A stretch of DNA of 39,438 bases, from contig VBGM01000042.1 of NCBI GenBank assembly GCA_005880855.1, positions 1 through 39,438 on the forward strand. The letters run 5' to 3'. The stretch comes from Chloroflexota bacterium (GTDB lineage: Bacteria > Chloroflexota > Dormibacteria > Dormibacterales > Dormibacteraceae). The translations under genes and the position numbers were made by a program. The notes beneath the pieces are model-generated. The model did not search any database, had not been told where the DNA came from, and was given only the letters and a program-made list of their open reading frames with translations. Numbering within the stretch: the stretch's first letter is position 1; the number at the start of each line of letters is the position of its first letter. Below are positions 15,872 to 26,129 of this stretch, piece after piece.

Positions 15872-17011
15872 GTGCAACCGCAGGTACAAGCTCCCGGCGA
15901 GGTTCGCCCATCGGACGCCGGCGCTGCCGAGAATGCCCAGCTGACGCCCGGCGCTCGCCGCTGGCGGCCGTTCCTCGTCGTCGTCGCCATCATCGTGCTC
16001 ACCGCGCTGGTCTCTGGCGGTGTCACGCTGGGCGTGCTGCAGCTGCAGTCGCGCACCAACCCGCAGTCCGTGAACCTCAGGTCGGGCGTCACGATCACGG
16101 AGGATTCCGCCATCGTCCAGGCTGCCGCCAAGGCCAAACCGGCCGTGGTCAGCGTGGTCACCCAGACGCAGCCATCGGTGACGGCCGGCTCCGGTTATCT
16201 CGCCACGAGCGACGGCTACATCGTGACCAACGTCCAGGTGATCGCCCACTCGAGCACGCTGGTGGTGCTGCTCCAGGGCGACGCCAAAGCCCATAAGGCG
16301 CGCCTGGTCGACTACGACTGCCAGACCGGCGTCGCCGTGCTGAAGATCGACCAGGTCAGCAGCCTGCCGACGCTCGCGTTTGCCGACCCGACCTCGCTGG
16401 TCCAGGGCCAGGTCCTCGTGGCCGTGGGCGGCCCGCTGACCGGGGCAGCCCTGCCCGGCCACATCAGCGCACTGCATCGTGCGGTCACGGTGACCGACCC
16501 CGTGAGCTCTGACCGCAGCCTTGAGATCAGCGACACGATTCAGACCGACGCCAGCATCGACCCCGGGACGGCCGGCGGTCCGCTGCTCAACGTCGGCGGC
16601 CAGGTGATCGGCGTGTCGATGGCGGCGCAAGGCTCGAGCAGCGGCTTCGGCCTGAGCGCCGCCGATGTCACCGACGACGTGCAGCAGATCCTCTCCAGCG
16701 GCCAGGTGGTCATTGCGTCGCTCGGAGCCACGAGCAGCGTGCTCACGCAGCAGTCGGCCGCGCTCATCGGCTCGCCCGAGGGGAGCCGCGTCGTGTCGGT
16801 CGACAAAGGCGGCCCGGCCGCGGCCGCGGGGCTGCAGCCCGGCGACGTCATCACCCAGCTCGACGACGTCACCGTCGATGCTGCCCACCCGCTGCCACTC
16901 CTGCTGCGGTCCCGCTTTCATCCCAACCAGCGCGTCACGGTCACCTACTCGCGCGCCAACGGGTCCACGCAGGTGCAGCTGACGCTCGCCGGGGTGCACC
17001 CCACCTGTTGA
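15872..17011 (+). CDS. Membrane-anchored HtrA/DegP-like protein lacking the catalytic triad (pseudoprotease)
   Basis: A 379-residue protein with the HtrA plan: cytoplasmic N-terminus, one membrane helix (about 33-55, PFLVVVAIIVLTALVSGGV), a trypsin-like domain and a C-terminal PDZ domain (about 268-375, RVVSVDKGGPAAAAGLQPGD). All three triad positions are changed. His in TNxHV is Gln122 (TNVQVI), Asp in TDLAVLK is Gly153 (TGVAVLK), and Ser in GNSGGP is Ala234 (GTAGGP). The surrounding family sequence is well kept and the reading frame is intact, so this looks like a maintained non-proteolytic protein, perhaps a PDZ adaptor or peptide sensor. It overlaps the region before argS. Homology is certain; loss of protease activity is strongly implied. 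Confidence 0.88.
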   Translation: MQPQVQAPGEVRPSDAGAAENAQLTPGARRWRPFLVVVAIIVLTALVSGGVTLGVLQLQSRTNPQSVNLRSGVTITEDSAIVQAAAKAKPAVVSVVTQTQPSVTAGSGYLATSDGYIVTNVQVIAHSSTLVVLLQGDAKAHKARLVDYDCQTGVAVLKIDQVSSLPTLAFADPTSLVQGQVLVAVGGPLTGAALPGHISALHRAVTVTDPVSSDRSLEISDTIQTDASIDPGTAGGPLLNVGGQVIGVSMAAQGSSSGFGLSAADVTDDVQQILSSGQVVIASLGATSSVLTQQSAALIGSPEGSRVVSVDKGGPAAAAGLQPGDVITQLDDVTVDAAHPLPLLLRSRFHPNQRVTVTYSRANGSTQVQLTLAGVHPTC

Positions 17012-17025
17012 GGACCGCGAGAGGG

Positions 17026-18690
17026 GTGGGAATCCGGAGCCGGCTCGCTGAGGCGCTGGCCGCGGCAGTGCGGTCGCATGGGGTCGAGGGCGAGATGCCC
17101 GACCTCGAGCTCGGCCGCGCCAGGGATCCCAAGCTCGGTGACTACGCCAGCCCGGCCGGCCGAAAGCTGGCCCGAGCTCTGCGCCAGAGTCCGGACCAGA
17201 TCGCTGAGCGCATGGCCGCGACGATCGCGGTGCCGGAGTCCGCGGCCGCTGTCGAGGCGGTCGCGGGCTATGTGAACTTCCGGCTGACAAACGAGTGGCT
17301 GCAGCGGCTGGTCGCGGAAGTTGCATCGGGCGCCGAGACCTACGGCGCGACGGACGCCGGCCACGGGGAGCGGGTTCAGGTGGAGTTCGGGAGCATCAAC
17401 CCCACCGGCCCGATGCACATCGGTCACGGGCGCGGAGTTGTGCTCGGGGACTCGATGTGCCGTCTGCTCGAGTTCACCGGCCACGGCGTGCAGCGCGAGT
17501 ACTACGTGAACGACCAGAACACGCAGGCGCGCCGTTTCGGCGCCTCGGTCTGGGCACGCATGCATGGGCAGGAGCCACCCGAAGGCGGATATACCGGTGC
17601 CTATGTGTCGGAGCTGGCTGAGATGGCGAAGCAAGACCTGGGCGACCTCGACGCGCTGCCCGCGGAAGAAGCCGAGGCGAAGGTCCGCGAGTACGCCATC
17701 GCTGTGATGGTGGAGCGCATCCGGGAGAGCGTCGCGCGACTCAACGTGCGCTACGACGAGTGGTTCAACGAGTCGCGGGTCTGGCAGGAAGGTTTGCCCC
17801 AGCTCGCCATCCAGCGGCTGAGGGACTCGGGCTTTCTCAAGGAGCGCGACGGCGCCCTTTGGTTTGGTCCGACCACGGAAGAGGAGGACGGCCTGGGCGA
17901 AGAGGTCAGGTCGAACAAGGAGGACCGCGTCGTCATCCGCTCCAACGGCGAGCCGACGTATTTCGCGTCCGACCTCGGCTACCTGTTGAGCCGGTTCGAA
18001 CGCAGGCATTTCGAGCGGGTCGTCGAAGTCTGGGCCGCCGACCATCACGGCTACGTCGACCGCTTGAAGGCGGCGGCCGCCGCGCTCGGAATCGACCCCG
18101 AGCGGCTGGTGATCATCCTGCACCAGATGGTCAACCTCAAAGAGGGCAAGATGTCCAAGCGGGCAGGCCGTTTCGTCCCGCTGGACGAGCTGGTCGACCG
18201 GGTCGGTCCCGATGCCGTGCGCTATTTCTACCTTCTGCGCTCGCCTGACACGACGATCGAGTTCGACCTGGAGCTGGCGCTCATGCAGAGCAACGAGAAC
18301 CCGGTCTTCTACGCCCAGTACGCGCACGCGCGTCTCGTCAATGTCGAGGGCACGGCCGCCGAGCGGCACCCGACGCTGCCTGAGCGCCCTGACACGTCGC
18401 TGTTGGTCCACCCGTGGGAGCTCGACGTCGCGCGGCAGCTGGCCTTCTGGCCGGAGGTGGTGGAGGACGCGACGCGCCTGCTCGAGCCGCATCGCATTCC
18501 TTATTACGTGCATGACCTGGCGACGGCCGTCCACCGTTTCTATCACGCGGGCAACGAGACGAGCGAATATCGCGTGGTGGTCGACGATGGGGCCTTGACA
18601 AGGGCGCGGCTGGAGCTGTGCCGGGCGGCGCGTCACACTTTGCGGAAGGCGCTGGACCTGATCGGGGTCAGCGCCCCCGAGAGGATGTAA
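17026..18690 (+). CDS. argS: Arginyl-tRNA synthetase
   Basis: A 554-residue class I synthetase charging tRNA-Arg. An N-terminal Add1-type domain precedes the catalytic core. The HIGH motif is in NPTGPMHIGHGRG (about residues 125-137), and the KMSKS-type loop is EGKMSKRAGRFVPL. The C-terminal DALR anticodon-binding domain ends DLIGVSAPERM, typical of ArgRS. Start: GTG at 17026 gives the standard GIRSRLAEAL opening; a TTG at 17008 overlapping the previous stop is possible. Its stop TAA overlaps the ribosome site of the next gene. Confidence 0.96.
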   Translation: MGIRSRLAEALAAAVRSHGVEGEMPDLELGRARDPKLGDYASPAGRKLARALRQSPDQIAERMAATIAVPESAAAVEAVAGYVNFRLTNEWLQRLVAEVASGAETYGATDAGHGERVQVEFGSINPTGPMHIGHGRGVVLGDSMCRLLEFTGHGVQREYYVNDQNTQARRFGASVWARMHGQEPPEGGYTGAYVSELAEMAKQDLGDLDALPAEEAEAKVREYAIAVMVERIRESVARLNVRYDEWFNESRVWQEGLPQLAIQRLRDSGFLKERDGALWFGPTTEEEDGLGEEVRSNKEDRVVIRSNGEPTYFASDLGYLLSRFERRHFERVVEVWAADHHGYVDRLKAAAAALGIDPERLVIILHQMVNLKEGKMSKRAGRFVPLDELVDRVGPDAVRYFYLLRSPDTTIEFDLELALMQSNENPVFYAQYAHARLVNVEGTAAERHPTLPERPDTSLLVHPWELDVARQLAFWPEVVEDATRLLEPHRIPYYVHDLATAVHRFYHAGNETSEYRVVVDDGALTRARLELCRAARHTLRKALDLIGVSAPERM

Positions 18691-18703
18691 GGAGGGAAAC
18701 CTG

Positions 18704-19351
18704 TTGGACGTCACCTGGCTTGGACACGGCTGCTTCCGGCTCCGCGGCCGCAGTGCTGCCGTCGTCACCGACCCGTACCCGCCCGCGATCGGGCTCAAGC
18801 TGCAGCGGCTCGACGCCGATGTCGTCACCATCAGCCACGACCACGACAACCACAACTACGCGCAGGTCGTGCGCGAGGCCTATGAGATTCGAGGCCCTGG
18901 CGAGTACGAAGTGGCCGGCGTCGCGGTCGTCGGCGTGGCGACCTATCACGATTCCGAGAAAGGGGCCAAGCAGGGCCGCAACACGGTCTATCTGATCGAG
19001 ATCGACGATGTCCGCATCTGCCACCTCGGGGACCTCGGGCACAGCCTCGACGACACCGAGGCGGAGACCCTTTCGTCGGCGGACGTCCTGCTTGTTCCAG
19101 TGGGCGGGCGGTCGACCATCAGCGCCACCCAGGCGGCCGAGGTCGTGCGCCAGCTCGAGCCGCGATATGTCGTGCCGATGCACTACGCGATCCCCGGGCT
19201 GAAGGTGGAGCTCGACCCCATCGACAGATTCCTGAAGGAGATCGGCCTCACCGCTGGCGAGCCGCAGCCCAAGCTGTCGGTCCAGGCCTCCTCGGGCGAC
19301 TACGAAACCAAGCTGGTTCTTCTGGAGCCTAGAGCCGAACCCAAGGCATAA
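18704..19351 (+). CDS. MBL-fold metal-dependent hydrolase-like protein
   Basis: A 215-residue metallo-beta-lactamase-fold protein of the UlaG-like type. TTG at 18704 has GGAGGG 7 nt upstream, overlapping the argS stop. Metal motifs: HDHDNH at residues 45-50, a His in TYHD, Asp in CHLGDLGH and His in VPMHY near the C-terminus. The family motif is HxHxDH; here the Asp (metal-site-2 ligand) is Asn49, so metal binding may be altered. GPGEYEVAGVAVVGVATYHD is highly typical of the group found in Chloroflexi and relatives. Substrate is unknown. It lies between argS and pyrG without clear functional link. Confidence 0.82.
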   Translation: MDVTWLGHGCFRLRGRSAAVVTDPYPPAIGLKLQRLDADVVTISHDHDNHNYAQVVREAYEIRGPGEYEVAGVAVVGVATYHDSEKGAKQGRNTVYLIEIDDVRICHLGDLGHSLDDTEAETLSSADVLLVPVGGRSTISATQAAEVVRQLEPRYVVPMHYAIPGLKVELDPIDRFLKEIGLTAGEPQPKLSVQASSGDYETKLVLLEPRAEPKA

Positions 19352-21064
<1,713 letters not shown>

Positions 21065-21083
21065 CTGAGCAGGACGCGTACCC

Positions 21084-22046
21084 ATGCAGGACCAACCCCG
21101 TAGCTATATCGACGTGCGTCGGGAGCTCGCCCTCGAGCTCGTCCATGCGACCGAGGCGGCGGCTTTAGCCGCCGCGCGACTGCTCGGCCGGGGTGACGAG
21201 GAGCGCATTCATGAAGCGGCCGGCGACGCGATGCGGCGAATGCTGGACGACTCCGGCCTCTCGGGCACGGTGGTGCTGGGGACGCGAAACGATCCCATCC
21301 TTCCGCCGGGCACATTGGTCGCCGGGGACGAGCCCCGGCTCGACTTCGGCCTGTTTCCGGTCGAGGGCGCCGGTCAGGTCGCGCGCGGCTACCCCAACGC
21401 AGTCTCCATCGTCGCGGCTGTCGACCCCGGAGGATTCGTCCAGCTGCCGGCCGTCTGGTACGCGGAGAAGATCGTCGCCGGCCCGGCAGCCCGAGGCGCG
21501 GTCGACCTCGACGACACTATCGCCGACAACCTGCGCCGGATCGCATTCGCCCGCGACGCCCGCGTCCAGGACCTCACCGTCGCCGTGCTCGACCGGCCCC
21601 GCCACCAGGAGCTCATCGCCGAGGTGGCCGCCGCCGGCGCGCGCATCATGACGCTCGAGGAGGGCGACATCGCCGGCGCGGTGATGGCCGCCATGCCCGG
21701 CAGCGGTGTCGACGCGGCCGTCGGTATCGGTGGACTGCACGCCACCCTGGTTGCGGCCTGCGCGGTCCGCTGCCTCGGCGGCGCCATGCAGGCCAGGCTG
21801 TGGCCGCGAAATGACGAGGAGCGAGAGCTCCTGGGTGAATCGGCCTCGCGAACCTACGGGGTCAGCGACCTCGTACCGTCGGCGGAGGTCGCCGTCGCCA
21901 TCACGGGTATCACGGGCGGTGCGCTGCTTCCAGGCGTCGCTTTCGGCAGCGGCTACGCCGAGTCTTCATCGCTCCTGATGTCGAGCCGGCAGGCGACTGT
22001 CCGCCGGATGACCACGCGCCACCACACCGTGGTCCCCACCGGGTAG
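21084..22046 (+). CDS. GlpX-like protein (class II fructose-1,6-bisphosphatase fold) lacking metal ligands
   Basis: A 320-residue protein clearly related to GlpX: ELALELVHATEAAALAAARLLGRGD opens it, and YPNAVSIVAAVD, YAEKIVAGP, DLTVAVLDRPRH and RCLGGAMQA follow in GlpX order. The catalytic motifs are lost. GEGE is GTRN (residues 66-69), DPxEGT is FPVEGA (91-96) and GGTPEG is GGLHAT (216-221). These hold the Mg ligands in E. coli GlpX, so bisphosphatase activity is unlikely. The frame is intact and the fold residues are kept, suggesting another binding or regulatory role. ATG at 21084 has AGGA 9 nt upstream. It follows pyrG by 19 nt. Confidence 0.85.
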   Translation: MQDQPRSYIDVRRELALELVHATEAAALAAARLLGRGDEERIHEAAGDAMRRMLDDSGLSGTVVLGTRNDPILPPGTLVAGDEPRLDFGLFPVEGAGQVARGYPNAVSIVAAVDPGGFVQLPAVWYAEKIVAGPAARGAVDLDDTIADNLRRIAFARDARVQDLTVAVLDRPRHQELIAEVAAAGARIMTLEEGDIAGAVMAAMPGSGVDAAVGIGGLHATLVAACAVRCLGGAMQARLWPRNDEERELLGESASRTYGVSDLVPSAEVAVAITGITGGALLPGVAFGSGYAESSSLLMSSRQATVRRMTTRHHTVVPTG

Positions 22047-22089
22047 CCCGGATTAGGGCGTTCCCGGCCGGGGTATCTAGTTAGACGAG

Positions 22090-22946
22090 ATGGAAGAGAG
22101 GAACCAGCCGCTCCCGCCCCCGCCTGGAGCCGGGCAGCTGCCGCCACCGCCGCCGATCTACCCGGTAACGGCCGACATCCCGCCGCAGTCGCCCTACCAC
22201 TACTCGCCCGCGCCCAAATCGAGGCGCAACGGCGGCATCGCCGGCGGCCTGATCGCAACACTTGCGGCGGCGTGGGCTTACGGCAAATACGTGCTTCTCC
22301 TCGCCTTCAAAGTCCCCGCCCTGGCGACTGTCGGAAGCGCGCTGGTCAGCCTTGTCGCTTACTCGTTCTGGGGCGGCCCGTGGTTCGCCGTCGGGCCGTG
22401 GAGATCAGGCGGCAGGGTATGCAGGCGACGGCGCCGATCTTCATACCCTTCGTCGGCGCGGCCATCTTTCAGCGCTCGCACCCCACCGACCCCATCAAGC
22501 AGGCCCAGATCGGCATCGCCGGGCCGATCGCCGGCACCCTGGGCGCCACCGCTGCGCTTGTCCTGTTCGGGTCGACGCACTGGGTCGGATTCCTGATCTG
22601 GGCGTACTACGGCTTCCTGATCAACCTGTTCAACCTGATCCCATTCGGGATGCTGGACGGTGGATGGATCCTGGCCCCAGTCTCCAAGTGGGTTCAGGTC
22701 GCCGGGCTGGCGGTGCTGGTCGGGCTGTTCATCGCCCAGCTGGTGAGCCCGCTCGTGATCATCCTTTTCATCATCGGAATTCCGATGGTCATCCAGCGGT
22801 TTCGTGATCGGGCCCTGGACGCGCACCTCACCTCTGGACCGGCCGCGGCGCGGTACGCGATGGGGGCCGCCTGGCTCGCGCTGGTCGTGTACCTCGCTTT
22901 CGCGATGTACCAGGCCGACACCATGCTCAACGCCTTCGTTCGGTAA
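22090..22946 (+). pseudogene. M50 site-2 protease-type membrane protein, HExxH segment deleted and frame broken
   Basis: Two frames together give an M50 intramembrane metalloprotease. Frame one (ATG 22090) has a Pro-rich start, then membrane segments and VAYSFWGGPWFAVG. The second frame resumes at AVEIRRQGMQATAPIFIPFVGA and runs to the stop at 22946 through GPIAGTLGA, LINLFNLIPFGMLDGG (third zinc ligand Asp) and further helices. Homologues have roughly FVLLxxVHExGH between FAVG and AVEIRR. That stretch, holding HExxH, is missing at about 22390-22397. Restoring the frame needs an insert of 3n+1 bases, about 37. Either a real inactivating deletion or a misassembly. Confidence 0.75.
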
Positions 22947-22970
22947 ACTCACTCACCTGGAGCCAAGACA

Positions 22971-23157
22971 TTGAAAGCACAGATTCACCCCACCTACTAC
23001 GAGGACGCGGTCGTCACCTGCGTGTGCGGGAACACGTTCACGACCGGGTCGACGCGAAAGGAGCTCAAGACGGAAATCTGGCACGCAGAGGATCGTGGAC
23101 ACGGGCGGCCAGGTCGAGCGCTTCCGCAAGAGGGCGGCTAAGACCCGCTCAAACTAG
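22971..23157 (+). pseudogene. rpmE: 50S ribosomal protein L31, internal 26-nt deletion
   Basis: TTG at 22971 with GGAG 8 nt upstream begins [23 protein letters not shown], unmistakable L31 with Cys17/Cys19 of its zinc site. After KTEI the sequence jumps: bases from 23080 in another frame read [19 protein letters not shown] and end at TAG 23157, the normal L31 C-terminus. The missing piece corresponds to CSKCHPFFT, containing the second Cys pair. The span is 187 nt; adding 26 gives 71 codons, the normal 70-residue length. A -10-like TAAACT is at 22944-22949. Read in the first frame, the product would end prematurely with unrelated residues. A second rpmE elsewhere or a sequence error would explain survival. 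Confidence 0.85.
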
Positions 23158-24195
23158 ATGGCGCTCCCGGAGGAGATTGAGACTCCGGTGAGCTCGAAAG
23201 AGACGGAAGTCCGGCAGCCGGCTGTAAAAGAGCCATTCTTTTATGGCGGCCAGGCAGTCATCGAAGGCGTGATGATGCGTGGCAAGCGCCACTACGCGGT
23301 TGCCGTGCGCCTGCCGACCACAAAGCAGATCGTCGTCGACCGCGGCGAGCTCAAGGCCGCGATTTACGTCAAGCCGGTATGGAAGCTGCCGTTCGTGCGT
23401 GGCCTCGCCCTCATCGGCGAGCAGCTGCACCTCGGCATGAAGTCGCTGATGTGGTCGGCGAACATGAACGCGGGCAGCCAAGGCGTGCAGATCGGCAAGA
23501 AGGAGATCCGCAGCTCCGTGGCCGTCGCCGGCGTTTTCGCGCTGCTCCTGTTCATCGGGCTTCCGCTCCTGCTCGCCGGAATCGCGGTGCACCGCAGCAA
23601 CAACTTCACGTTCGTCCTGGTCGAGGGGATCATCAGGGTGGGCCTGGTCCTCGGCTACCTGTCCGTCATCGCCCTCCTGCCCGACGTGAGGCGCGTCTTC
23701 CAGTACCACGGCGCCGAGCACAAGACGATCAACGCGTATGAGTCGGGATGGCCGCTCGAGGTCTCGTCGGTGCGGCGCGCGAGCCTTCTTCACCCGCGCT
23801 GCGGCACCGGCTTCCTGCTCGTCGTCCTCGTCGTGAGCGTCATCGTCTTCTCGGTGGTGGCGCTCTTCCACCCCAACTGGTTCTGGCTGATTACGAGTCG
23901 CGTGCTCGCGATCCCCTTGATCGCCGGGGCCGGCTTCGAGCTGATTCGCTTCATGGCCCGTAACCGGACCAATCCCGTCGTCAAGGTGGCCTTGCTGCCG
24001 GTCCTGGGCACGCAGAAGTTCACGACGCGCGAACCGACCGACGACATGCTCGAGGTCGCGATCACCGCCTTCAACAGCGCCCGCGAGGGTGAGGAGGAAA
24101 ACAATTCGCAAGGGGGGCAGGCCCCCCTTGCGGGGAACCCCCCGAGTAAGTTCGACGGCGTGGGCTATACGGATCGGGGGCGGTCGCCCGGCTAA
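23158..24195 (+). CDS. DUF1385 (YqhQ-like) membrane protein
   Basis: A 345-residue membrane protein of the DUF1385 family, which often lies beside rpmE and prfA. Hallmarks: FYGGQAVIEGVMMRG (about residues 28-42), QYHGAEHKTINAYE with conserved His residues, and HPRCGTGFLL (Cys/His). About four membrane helices. Function is not established; conserved His, Glu and Cys suggest metal binding. ATG at 23158 follows the rpmE TAG with no gap. The family normally ends near EVAITAFNSAREGE; here about 33 extra low-complexity residues are encoded by two perfect inverted repeats, as if a repeat had entered the gene's 3' end. Confidence 0.87.
   Translation: MALPEEIETPVSSKETEVRQPAVKEPFFYGGQAVIEGVMMRGKRHYAVAVRLPTTKQIVVDRGELKAAIYVKPVWKLPFVRGLALIGEQLHLGMKSLMWSANMNAGSQGVQIGKKEIRSSVAVAGVFALLLFIGLPLLLAGIAVHRSNNFTFVLVEGIIRVGLVLGYLSVIALLPDVRRVFQYHGAEHKTINAYESGWPLEVSSVRRASLLHPRCGTGFLLVVLVVSVIVFSVVALFHPNWFWLITSRVLAIPLIAGAGFELIRFMARNRTNPVVKVALLPVLGTQKFTTREPTDDMLEVAITAFNSAREGEEENNSQGGQAPLAGNPPSKFDGVGYTDRGRSPG
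24107..24132 (+). repeat. Perfect 11-bp inverted repeat (CAGG loop) in the DUF1385 3' end
   Basis: CGCAAGGGGGG and CCCCCCTTGCG flank a CAGG loop, followed by another GGGGAACCCCCC-type palindrome. It lies in the coding tail but beyond the conserved part of the protein. Looks like a dispersed palindromic element. Confidence 0.6.
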
Positions 24196-24205
24196 GCCGG
24201 GCGAC
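24183..24205 (+). repeat. Perfect 10-bp inverted repeat with the DUF1385 stop codon as its loop
   Basis: GTCGCCCGGC and GCCGGGCGAC flank TAA, which is the stop codon (24193-24195). No T run follows, and the prfA ribosome site GGAGAG comes right after. It may be an mRNA stability or weak termination structure, or part of the same palindromic element as the hairpin at 24107. Confidence 0.6.
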
Positions 24206-24219
24206 GCGGGAGAGATTCT

Positions 24220-25298
<1,079 letters not shown>

Positions 25299-25302
<4 letters not shown>

Positions 25303-26129
25303 CCGTCATCGAGGTGTTGAAGGCAGCCTCCGGACACCTGCAGAAGCACAGCTCTGACTCATCCCGGCTCGATGCTGAGCTGCTGCTGGCCCAGGCGCTC
25401 GGAGTGCGCCGCCTCGACCTGTACCTCCAGTTCGACCGCCCGCTCTCCGATGACGAGCTCGCCCGTTATCGGGGCCTGATCAAGCGGCGGGCGCACGGCG
25501 ATCCCGTCGCCTATCTCGTCGGGCACAAACAGTTCATGGCCCTCGATTTCGAGGTGACCCCGGCCGTGCTCGTGCCCAACCCGGACACGGAGGTGCTGGT
25601 CCAGCGAGCGGTGGCGTTGGCCAAGCAATCCGCGGAGACCATGCGCGTGGCGGATGTCGGCACCGGCAGCGGGTGCATCGCCATCGCGGTCGCGCACTAC
25701 GCACCGAACGTCGAGGTCTGGGCGAGTGACCTCAGCGCCCAGGCCCTCGAAGTCGCCAAGCGCAACGTCGCCCGGCACGGGCTGATGGACCGGGTTCACC
25801 TTGCATGCGGAGACCTCCTCGACCCGCTGCCAGGACGCTTCGACCTGCTCTGCGCCAACCTGCCCTACGTCGCCCCCGGCACGCGGTTGCCCGCCGAGGT
25901 CACCGCCCAGCCGGCAAGCGCGTTGTTCGCCGGGCAGGATGGGGCCGCGGAGGTGCTCCGGCTCATCGAGGCCGGGCCCGCGCACCTAACAGACCGTGGC
26001 AGGCTGCTCGCCGAAGTGGACCCCGCGATCGTCGCCGCGGTGAGCGAAGCCGCAGGCCGCGCCTTTGCGCACCAGACGATCCACCGCGACCTCGGCGGCC
26101 ACGAGAGGGTCATCGAATCGTGGTCCTGA
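25299..26129 (+). CDS. prmC: Release factor glutamine methyltransferase PrmC
   Basis: A 276-residue SAM-dependent methyltransferase that N5-methylates the GGQ glutamine of release factors. An N-terminal helical domain with SSRLDAELLLAQALG, then the Rossmann domain with VADVGTGSGCIAIAVA (SAM loop). The catalytic NPPY motif reads NLPY (residues 187-190), a substitution at the second position. TTG at 25299 overlaps the prfA stop. The 3' end overlaps the next gene by 10 nt. Confidence 0.94.

Noticed and set aside
16945-18855. 636-codon minus-strand frame antisense to argS
   Set aside because: Shadow of argS; composition is His/Arg/Asp/Val-rich with no conserved motif.
22090-22946. Programmed ribosomal frameshift as explanation for the split M50 gene
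   Set aside because: No slippery heptamer is present at the junction, and a conserved protein segment is physically missing, which frameshifting cannot restore.
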